Source: Leptolyngbya sp. 'hensonii'
GTDB taxonomy: Bacteria > Cyanobacteriota > Cyanobacteriia > GCF-001939115
Length of the DNA: 64,000 nucleotides
Assembly: GCF_001939115.1 (NCBI RefSeq)
Contig: NZ_MQTZ01000041.1
Span: 374,816-438,815 of the forward strand
Direction of reading: 5' to 3'
The notes under the pieces were generated by a model. The model saw nothing but the letters and a program-made list of their open reading frames with translations. It was not told where the DNA came from and searched no databases. Made by a program: the position numbers and the translations under genes. Below, one piece after another: positions 58,216-64,000 of this stretch; the first letter of the stretch is position 1; every line of letters begins with the position of its first letter.

Positions 58216-59658
58216 ATGCAACGGATGAACAAATTCAGACAAGTCATCAACCAGTTTGGGCTCAAGCATTGTGACCCGACTTCCCTGCAATTTCGTCTGA
58301 CAGCCGAAATCGCTGTGTTGTCTGTCCTGAGCCTGAGTACGGTGGCGGTTTGGATGGGATGGCAGATGCAGCAGATTCTGATGATTACCCATAAGCAGAA
58401 TATTGAGCAGATTGCCGATCGCTTTCCTCGGGATGTGGAACTCTATGGAGAAATGTTCCCCCTGGAAATCGGGCTGGAGAAGGCGGTCGATAATGTTTCT
58501 ACCTCGGGGGTGCAAGTCTGGGTTAAAAGTCCAGAGGGTAAAGTGTTAGCCCAATCTGCCAGATTACAGATGGCACCAGCAATGGCCAATCAGTTAATGG
58601 CTTTGACGACAATGCCCTTGCAACCCCAAGTTTACCGGATCGGAGAACGCTATATCGTTTTGTGTGAGGCTCCGGTTATCGTTAAGGGAATGTCCCTGGG
58701 CAGAGTCTATCTGGTTCAGGATGTCACCCGGGATCAATTACAACTACACCTGGCTTTGCAACAGTTGACGCTCGTCTGTATCCTGGTGACGACAGGGGGC
58801 ATCGTGATCATTGGGCTGCGGGTCAGGCGATTGTTACAGCCCCTGCAAGATATGAACCGGATGGCTGGAGCTATTTCAGTCGAAGATTTGAAAGAAGCGA
58901 AGTTGCAACTGAACCATGCCCCGCGTGAAGTCAGAGAACTGGCCCAGACCTTCAATATGATGTTGTCTCGCTTGGCAGATGCCTGGGAGCAGCAACGGCA
59001 GTTTGTCAGCAATGTTTCGCATGAACTGCGAACTCCCTTAACCGTGGTATCCGGTTATTTGCAGAGTTTATTGCGTCGGGGCACTAACCTGAACGATTAT
59101 CAGCGGGAGGCTCTGCAAACCGCCGCATCAGAAGCAGATCACACGATCCGGCTGCTGCAAGACCTCCTGGATTTGGCCCGGGCTGACAGCGGGTATATGT
59201 ACTATCGGTTAGAGTCTATTCTGCTGAATGATCTGGTGCTGGAAGTGGCGGATATGGGGGAGCGGTTCAGCGATCGTTCTATTACAACAGTAGCGCCGAT
59301 TGAAGTTCGAGCAACGGTCGATCGCGATCGCCTGAAACAGGTCCTGATTAACTTGATTGATAATGCGGTGAAATATTCAGGGCCTGACCAGCCCATTCTT
59401 CTGAAGCTGGGGCAAGCAGAAGGGCAGGCCACAATTCAGGTCTGTGATCAGGGGGTTGGTATGGCTCTGCCAGACCAGAGTCGGATCTTTGAGCGCTTCT
59501 ACCGGGTCGATGAAGCCCGTTCCCAGCAGATTGGGGGGCATGGTTTGGGGTTAGCGATCGTCAAGACTCTAGTTGAGGGTATGGGAGGTAGTATTACGGT
59601 ACGCTCCAGGCCCAGTGAGGGGAGCACGTTTACGATCGCTTTTCCTTCTGACCCATAG
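58216..59658 (+). CDS. Sensor histidine kinase, ManS-like
   Basis: 480 residues from ATG 58216. Transmembrane helices at about 30-52 and 180-202 flank a periplasmic sensor (about 55-178) with acidic stretches such as RDVELYGEMFP. HAMP (about 203-255) leads to HisKA with H269 in [21 protein letters not shown] and a HATPase domain (DQGVGMA, GGHGLGLAIV). The sensor and the HisKA region resemble the cyanobacterial manganese sensor ManS, and a ManR-like regulator lies convergently downstream. That pairing is inferred. If right, it would control manganese uptake genes, none of which are in the window. Confidence 0.85.
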   Translation: MQRMNKFRQVINQFGLKHCDPTSLQFRLTAEIAVLSVLSLSTVAVWMGWQMQQILMITHKQNIEQIADRFPRDVELYGEMFPLEIGLEKAVDNVSTSGVQVWVKSPEGKVLAQSARLQMAPAMANQLMALTTMPLQPQVYRIGERYIVLCEAPVIVKGMSLGRVYLVQDVTRDQLQLHLALQQLTLVCILVTTGGIVIIGLRVRRLLQPLQDMNRMAGAISVEDLKEAKLQLNHAPREVRELAQTFNMMLSRLADAWEQQRQFVSNVSHELRTPLTVVSGYLQSLLRRGTNLNDYQREALQTAASEADHTIRLLQDLLDLARADSGYMYYRLESILLNDLVLEVADMGERFSDRSITTVAPIEVRATVDRDRLKQVLINLIDNAVKYSGPDQPILLKLGQAEGQATIQVCDQGVGMALPDQSRIFERFYRVDEARSQQIGGHGLGLAIVKTLVEGMGGSITVRSRPSEGSTFTIAFPSDP

Positions 59659-59743
59659 GAAAAAAAGGGCATTAAGGGTAATGCGGGGATTTCACGGGAG
59701 TCTGCTTACTTGAGCCAAACTTTTCAGAGATCTGTATACGCGG

Positions 59744-59841
59744 TAAGTAATCGGGTGAGATTAATTATAAGAAGGGGGGTCTGGGGGCGTGCCCCCTTCA
59801 CCCCGACTCTCATCCTTAATTTAATTGTGCCGACCTACTTA
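59744..59841. mobile_element. 98-bp MITE-like element, copy 2
   Basis: Matches 20120-20217 at 96 of 98 positions in the same orientation. The only differences are the two central bases of the hairpin (GGGGGC-GT-GCCCCC here, AC in copy 1), which is exactly what inverting the hairpin would give. TA lies at both ends as a possible target duplication. Confidence 0.75.
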
Positions 59842-59849
59842 GGAATGAG

Positions 59850-59971
59850 AATTAAATAACACCGATAAACTTCTGCTTGCCCTCACCCCCCTGCCCCCTC
59901 TCCCGCCGGGAGAGGGGGAGGGGTTGGGGGTTGGGGGTGAGGGCTGAAAATCTCGGAGTTATTAAATCCAC
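59850..59971. repeat. Palindromic element with a perfect 12-bp stem
   Basis: Arms GCCCTCACCCCC (59879-59890) and GGGGGTGAGGGC (59933-59944) are perfect complements. Inside is a second stem around CTCTCCCG/CGGGAGAG. Outer A/T-rich flanks (ATTAAATAACACCGA and TCGGAGTTATTAAAT) are also imperfectly inverted, so it may be a small folded element like its neighbour. Confidence 0.6.
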
Positions 59972-60064
59972 GATCCTTAGCTCAAAGAGAGAGGGATTTA
60001 GGGTGAGGGCTGCTATGGCTACAACCGTAGTAAATGACCCACCCATGTTCTCCAACTGGTTTTT

Positions 60065-60742
60065 CTAAGGCTCCCGCAGAGCGTAGCCCACCCCTCGGAT
60101 AGTATGGATCAACCGTTTTTCGTTCTGCTCCTCTAATTTCAGGCGCAGGTAACGGATATAGACCTCAATAATATTAGAGTCTCCCATAAAGTCATATCCC
60201 CAGACCTTTTCCAGGATTTGATCTCGGGTAAAGACCTGTCGGGGATGGCTCAACAGATATTCCAGTAAGTCAAATTCTTTGGCAGTAAGTTCGATCGATC
60301 GCTTGCCCCGAAACACTTCACGAGTCCGCCGATTCAGACTCAGATCCTCAAATTTCAGGATGTCGGTGTCGCTCTCCTGAGTGCGGCGAAGATGGGCGCG
60401 AATTCGGGCCAGTAGTTCTTCAATGCTGAAGGGCTTAACGACATAATCATCGGCTCCAGCATCTAGCCCTGTGACCCGATCGCCCACCTCATCTCTGGCT
60501 GTAAGCAGAATCACAGGTACCTTGCTGCCGGTTGTGCGGAGGCGGCGACAAAGTTCCACCCCGGTCAATCCTGGTAGCATCCAGTCCAGAATGACCAGAT
60601 CAGGGGTGGATTCTCGTGCCAAGGTCAGGCCAGTCATCCCATCGTTAGCCACACTGACACGATAACCTTCACTGCTTAATTCCAGCTCGACAAATCGAGC
60701 CAGTTTCGCTTCGTCTTCTACCAGAAGGATATGGGTTGCCAT
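60065..60742 (-). CDS. OmpR-family response regulator, ManR-like
   Basis: 225 residues from ATG 60742 ([17 protein letters not shown]), with AGGA 8 nt upstream; the frame extends ten codons further without support. The receiver (about 4-118) has the D53 acceptor in VILDWMLPG and K in VVKPFS. A winged-helix DNA-binding domain (about 128-223; [48 protein letters not shown]) follows. The N-terminus and the [19 protein letters not shown] stretch closely resemble cyanobacterial ManR-type regulators, as I remember them. It is likely phosphorylated by the convergent ManS-like kinase. A search is needed to separate ManR from close paralogues. Confidence 0.87.
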   Translation of the reverse strand: MATHILLVEDEAKLARFVELELSSEGYRVSVANDGMTGLTLARESTPDLVILDWMLPGLTGVELCRRLRTTGSKVPVILLTARDEVGDRVTGLDAGADDYVVKPFSIEELLARIRAHLRRTQESDTDILKFEDLSLNRRTREVFRGKRSIELTAKEFDLLEYLLSHPRQVFTRDQILEKVWGYDFMGDSNIIEVYIRYLRLKLEEQNEKRLIHTIRGVGYALREP

Positions 60743-60856
60743 GGATCGTATCCTATGCCTACATGCTCTCAACTCTAATGGAGATGCTTTCTAAAAGAAT
60801 GAGTTTCTCCTGAGTGGAGCAAGAGCCCTTCCTTAAAACTATCCCTCAGGAGAGTT

Positions 60857-60904
60857 CAGGTCAATTCTCAAACTCTTCTTAGTTTTTCATCAGGTCATTC
60901 TCAG
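60857..60904 (+). promoter_or_regulatory. Direct repeats between the regulator and DUF2808 genes
   Basis: CAGGTCAATTCTCA (60857-60870) and CAGGTCATTCTCAG (60891-60904) are near-identical direct repeats 34 bp apart, about three helix turns, in the divergent intergenic region. OmpR-type regulators bind such repeats, so control by the adjacent regulator is a reasonable guess. No exact consensus is known to me. Confidence 0.35.
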
Positions 60905-60990
60905 GGGTAAGCAGCAATCTGTTAGTCAAAGGCGCTGAGTTGATCAGGCCAGGTTGAATGAATGATTTCTGCTTATTACGAGGAACTCAA

Positions 60991-61500
60991 ATGAAAGGCT
61001 TTATCCACGCTGGTTTGTCCGCTTTGTTGTTGGCTACAGGAGTAGGGATGATGGCAGTGTCTGCCCCTCAGGCCAAAGCTGACGCTGATTCTGCACCGAT
61101 CGCTGAGTCTGCTATGGTGTTTAACTTCAATACCCCAACCATCACCAACTCGGGCGTCCGCAACAACACCCACTTTATCCGAATCATGGTGATCGGGATG
61201 TCTCTCAAGGATGTGATGGTGTCCCTGCCAGCCCAAATGGAGCGATTTGAAAAAGTTCGTGTGGTTGATCAATCCGGGCGGGAGGTAGCTGGGAAAATCG
61301 TGACTACTAAGAACCGGGTCTCTGTCGTCTTCGATCGGTCTGTTGCGCCTGGTGGATACCTGGATATTGAATTTCTAGGGGTGAGGATGAATATTGCTGA
61401 TGGCGATATCCTGCTTTACCAGATCACCGCTCAGCGGGAAGGCTTGCGGGGTGAAATCCCAATTGGTACTGCCCGCGTCCAACTGCCCAATCGCGGCTAA
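60991..61500 (+). CDS. Secreted DUF2808 protein
   Basis: 169 residues from ATG 60991, chosen because GAGGA lies 6 nt upstream; a frame from 60958 lacks this. A clear signal peptide (LSALLLATGVGMMAVSAPQAKA) is followed by a beta-rich domain of the cyanobacterial DUF2808 type (IRIMVIGMSLKDVMVSLPAQ ... VVFDRSVAPGGYLDIEF ... LLYQITAQREG). Function is unknown; the protein should be periplasmic or surface-bound. It is divergent from the ManR-like regulator, and its promoter region holds two direct repeats. Confidence 0.75.
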   Translation: MKGFIHAGLSALLLATGVGMMAVSAPQAKADADSAPIAESAMVFNFNTPTITNSGVRNNTHFIRIMVIGMSLKDVMVSLPAQMERFEKVRVVDQSGREVAGKIVTTKNRVSVVFDRSVAPGGYLDIEFLGVRMNIADGDILLYQITAQREGLRGEIPIGTARVQLPNRG

Positions 61501-61529
61501 ACGCCATCTCACAATCCAATTGCTTGTTT

Positions 61530-61566
61530 CTGCAGGAATGTTGGATGGAATGTTCCTGCAGTTTTT
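61530..61566 (+). terminator. Rho-independent terminator after the DUF2808 gene
   Basis: Perfect 9-bp stem CTGCAGGAA / TTCCTGCAG with a 14-nt loop, directly followed by TTTTT, 30 nt after the stop. It lies between convergent genes. Confidence 0.8.
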
Positions 61567-61579
61567 GATCTTTCTGGGC

Positions 61580-63190
61580 CTATCGGGCACCACTCCCCAG
61601 AATATACAGACTTAACAGGGTGCCGCTGTTCCAGAGGCTGTGGAGCAGCATCGGAGCCAGCAGATTGCGCGATCGGGTGTACACCACTCCCAGAATCATG
61701 CCCAGGGTTGCCAGCGGCAGGATTTCGGAGAGGCTCAGATGGGCGATGGCAAACAGAAGGCTGCTGGCTACGATCGCTCCTCTGACCGAGAGATAACGGG
61801 TCAGGGAGGGGAGCAAAAATCCCCGAAACATGAATTCCTCAAACAGGGGAGCGGCCACAGAAGCGGTCAGAAAAAAGATCAGCAGGGCTGTTCCGTCACG
61901 ACCCTCTAGGGCGATCGGCAGGATGGGATTACTTCCACCCTGCCCCTGCCAGATCAGTTGATTCAACAGAGACACCAGGATCACTAGGGGGAGCGCAACC
62001 AAATAACCCCCCAGGCCCCACCAGAACCAGTTTTCCCGGACCTTGAATCGAAACCAGCCTTCTGGCAGCGGTAGGAAGGGTTGTAGAGACCAGTAGAGGA
62101 CGGCGATTCCACCTAGAGCCAGCAGGGCATAGCTGAGCAAGATCGAGAAGGCACGGGTCCGCTCATCAAAGGTGGCCGGTTCCAGATTGAGCAATTTCAG
62201 TACGATCGGCAGAATGAGATAGGGAACCAGAATTTGCCCGGTCAGGAAGAACCCCACAATGAAAACCTGCCAGATGGTTTCCCCGCTCCAGGGTGTTGTC
62301 CAGGGTTGATCCCCATAACGCCCCAACAGAGATTCCTTGCCCTGGGTAACCCATTGGATCAGCAGAAAAATCAACAAGCCTACTCCAATCAGAAATCCCA
62401 GAGCTGGGATACTGCCCACGATCGTGAGTTTGGAAATTGCCTGACGGGCCATGACCTGCTCTGTAGCCAGGAGAGTAATCAGGCTATCTTCACGTTGGCT
62501 CAAATCATAAAGTCGAAACAGCGCCTTATGGCGAAACCAGCTATCCAAATTCTGTTTTAGCAGGGGTTCTGCATCGGGTAGCAGTTGGGGGGGATTTTGC
62601 CAGAGGCCCTTGAGAATTTCTGCGGTATGGGTGAGAGTCAGGAGCTGGGGCTGATTCTGAAAGCGACTGATCACCCCATCCCAGGTTTTTAAAGCTGCTG
62701 CCACCTGTTTCTGCTCAATCTGCAAAAGACCCAGGCGCAGGTCCAGTTCCGCAATTAGCTTTTCCAGGCGGTTCAGGGTCTGCTGTAATTCCTGAAGTTC
62801 GGTTTTGACCTGACGATCGGGCGCAATGGAAGGTGCTGTTTGGCTGGTGGCCTGCTGGTGTAATTTTTCCAGACGGACCTCTGTTTTCGCCAGATTTTTC
62901 TGGGCTGATGCCCGCACCTCCTGATATTCCTCCAGCCCATTTTTAATGGGATCAGAGCCCAGAAGTGCAGTACGCAGGGGATTCACAACGGTTGTTTCAG
63001 AGGTCTGGGGAGATCGGGAAATCTCAACTTCCTCACCCCGCCATTCCGAGGCTTGGAGCAGTAAATTGGTCTGATAGAGTTCCAGGCGGCTTTGAATCTG
63101 GGGTTGATTCCAACTCTCAGCCAGGGAGAGTGCAAGAATGGCAATGGCTACGATCGTTAAAAATCCCAGAAAAATCCGCTTTGGCGTCAT
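61580..63190 (-). CDS. CPBP-family intramembrane metalloprotease
   Basis: 536 residues. An N-terminal helix (about 8-26) and a long Glu/Gln-rich coiled coil (about 80-170) precede a helical membrane domain (about 255-536). The glutamate motif EEFMFRGF, a FAIAHLSL motif and LHSLWNS give the three catalytic motifs of CAAX-protease/bacteriocin-processing (CPBP) enzymes, so it is probably active in the membrane. The extracytoplasmic coiled coil before it is larger than in the short family members but is seen in cyanobacterial homologues. Substrate is unknown. The start ATG 63190 has a GGGGGG tract just upstream. Confidence 0.88.
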   Translation of the reverse strand: MTPKRIFLGFLTIVAIAILALSLAESWNQPQIQSRLELYQTNLLLQASEWRGEEVEISRSPQTSETTVVNPLRTALLGSDPIKNGLEEYQEVRASAQKNLAKTEVRLEKLHQQATSQTAPSIAPDRQVKTELQELQQTLNRLEKLIAELDLRLGLLQIEQKQVAAALKTWDGVISRFQNQPQLLTLTHTAEILKGLWQNPPQLLPDAEPLLKQNLDSWFRHKALFRLYDLSQREDSLITLLATEQVMARQAISKLTIVGSIPALGFLIGVGLLIFLLIQWVTQGKESLLGRYGDQPWTTPWSGETIWQVFIVGFFLTGQILVPYLILPIVLKLLNLEPATFDERTRAFSILLSYALLALGGIAVLYWSLQPFLPLPEGWFRFKVRENWFWWGLGGYLVALPLVILVSLLNQLIWQGQGGSNPILPIALEGRDGTALLIFFLTASVAAPLFEEFMFRGFLLPSLTRYLSVRGAIVASSLLFAIAHLSLSEILPLATLGMILGVVYTRSRNLLAPMLLHSLWNSGTLLSLYILGSGAR

Positions 63191-63285
63191 GACCCCCCCA
63201 AAAAATATGGCCTGAATCGCATTATCGCACTGCTGTTCAGTTCATTTGACTCCAAGGTAGAATGCTTCTGCCAGGTTTGTGTAAA

Positions 63286-63291
63286 AGGAGG
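63286..63291 (+). promoter_or_regulatory. Ribosome-binding site before a CTG start
   Basis: AGGAGG, 8 nt before CTG 63300. An in-frame TAA at 63282-63284 closes the frame upstream, and no ATG, GTG or TTG lies between it and the conserved TTRVILVRHGQ segment. Confidence 0.7.
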
Positions 63292-63299
63292 ACAAGACC

Positions 63300-64000
63300 C
63301 TGACTACCCGTGTAATTCTCGTACGCCACGGCCAGAGCAGCTACAACGTTGAACGTCGTGTCCAGGGCCACTGTGACGAATCGACCCTGACGGAAGCAGG
63401 GCAGAAAACAGCGCGGCAGGTGGGTGAAGCGCTGCGGGGTCTTCCCTTTGATGCGATGTATTCCAGTCCCTTGCAACGGGCCAAAGATACGGCAGAGTTG
63501 ATTCGCGCTTGCCTGCTAGCAGAGCATGTGCCGGAACTGCAATTTACAGATAATCTCAAAGAAATCAACCTGGTGACCTGGGAAGGGGTGCTGTTTAGCG
63601 AGGTGGAAGCCACCGATCCGGAAGGATTCCAGGCATGGCAGCGACGGCCCCATGAATTGAAGATGATGGTTTCAAATCCCGATGGGACTGTGACCGAATA
63701 CTATCCGGTGCCAGCCTTATACGAGCAGGCAACCCAGCTCTGGCAGGATATTCTGCCCCGTCATATCGGTCAGACCATTTTGCTGGTTGCCCACAGTGGG
63801 ATTAATCGAGCCCTGATTGGCACTGCGATCGGCCTCACTCCGGCGGATTATCAGAATGTCCACCAGTCCAACTGTGGTATCAGTGTGCTCAACTTCCCGG
63901 ATGATTGGAGTCTGGCAGACCGTAACCGATCGCCAGTTCAGGTAGAATCCACCAATCAGACGGCCCATCTGGGCAAGCCCTTACCCGAGATCCGCAATCA
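63300..64000 (+). CDS. Histidine phosphatase (phosphoglycerate mutase-like), 3' end outside window
   Basis: The frame is open to the window end (233 codons visible). Histidine phosphatase fold: the phospho-acceptor His in LVRHGQSSYN, the Arg in SPLQRAKDTAE, the Glu of WEGVLF, and the second His in LLVAHSGINRAL. The typical cyanobacterial protein has about 450 residues with two such domains and begins M-TTRVI-VRHGQS. Here that first codon is CTG (63300) with AGGAGG at ideal spacing, so an uncommon CTG start (or a sequencing error for ATG) is implied. Substrates of relatives include 3-phosphoglycerate and sugar phosphates; the assignment here is only to the family. Confidence 0.85.
   Translation, partial: MTTRVILVRHGQSSYNVERRVQGHCDESTLTEAGQKTARQVGEALRGLPFDAMYSSPLQRAKDTAELIRACLLAEHVPELQFTDNLKEINLVTWEGVLFSEVEATDPEGFQAWQRRPHELKMMVSNPDGTVTEYYPVPALYEQATQLWQDILPRHIGQTILLVAHSGINRALIGTAIGLTPADYQNVHQSNCGISVLNFPDDWSLADRNRSPVQVESTNQTAHLGKPLPEIRN

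Larger units (their letters stand above)
59659..60064. other. Gene-free repeat nest between the convergent kinase and regulator genes
   Basis: 406 bp. It holds the 98-bp MITE copy 2 (59744-59841) and, only 8 bp further, a second palindromic element (59850-59971). The last about 60 bp (TGCTATGGCTACAACCGTAG) resemble the end of the nrtD-narB gap. No terminator with a clear U-run was found for either gene. Confidence 0.7.

Noticed and set aside
57884-58228. 114-codon frame before the ManS-like kinase
   Set aside because: Mostly a translation of the 149-bp palindromic element; no protein-like pattern.

Overview
The window is a piece of a cyanobacterial chromosome, most likely from a filamentous or Leptolyngbya-like lineage. 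The evidence is the very frequent HIP1-type octamers (GCGATCGC and its halves), an NtcA-type nitrate operon with ferredoxin-dependent NirA and NarB, the ferredoxin-thioredoxin reductase catalytic chain, NarM, DUF2808 and DUF309 proteins, a ManS/ManR-like two-component pair, and a fused Ser/Thr-kinase/histidine-kinase of the HstK type. I found no rRNA, tRNA, CRISPR array, prophage or intact insertion sequence.

Layout. (1) 1-12.7 kb: a signalling block on the + strand, with a cyclic-di-GMP phosphodiesterase (cut by the window edge) and three large sensor kinases carrying Cache, PAS, GAF, REC and HATPase domains. (2) 12.7-20.1 kb: a CLC chloride transporter with CBS and tandem Usp domains, ileS, an SH3 secreted protein and a zinc metallopeptidase. 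(3) 20.3-31.6 kb: a second signalling block (Cache hybrid kinase, REC-kinase, 1811-residue Ser/Thr-His kinase) and an aldehyde-dehydrogenase-like gene. (4) 31.6-42.9 kb: the full nitrate assimilation cluster on the - strand, nirA-nrtA-nrtB-nrtC-nrtD-narB-(PsiE-like)-narM, with mobA divergent. The nirA promoter has a textbook NtcA box and -10 element. Together these genes import nitrate (NrtABCD), reduce it to nitrite (NarB with Mo-bis-MGD, helped by MobA and NarM) and then to ammonium (NirA).

(5) 43.0-51.2 kb: housekeeping genes on the + strand: dnaK with a repetitive acidic/Arg-rich tail, a zinc-less dnaJ, a DUF58 protein, ftrC, a DUF309 protein, and the lipopolysaccharide-export trio lptA-like, lptB, lptF/G, the last three translationally coupled. 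(6) 51.2-56.5 kb: an accessory region with an NB-ARC (STAND) TPR protein and a membrane-anchored caspase-fold protease, with two small genes between them. This is the best candidate for an undescribed conflict or cell-death module. (7) 56.8-64 kb: an EamA exporter, a ManS-like sensor and a convergent ManR-like regulator, a DUF2808 protein, a CPBP membrane protease and the start of a histidine phosphatase that appears to use a CTG start codon.

The intergenic DNA is rich in small palindromic repeats. Two near-identical 98-bp MITE-like elements lie 40 kb apart, a different 149-bp element with terminal inverted repeats lies near 58 kb, and every gap of the nirA-to-narB operon contains a hairpin. 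Several start codons below differ from the longest open frame. They were chosen from Shine-Dalgarno placement or from the usual family N-terminus, and the reason is stated in each entry. Family assignments come from recognising motifs by eye, not from searches.
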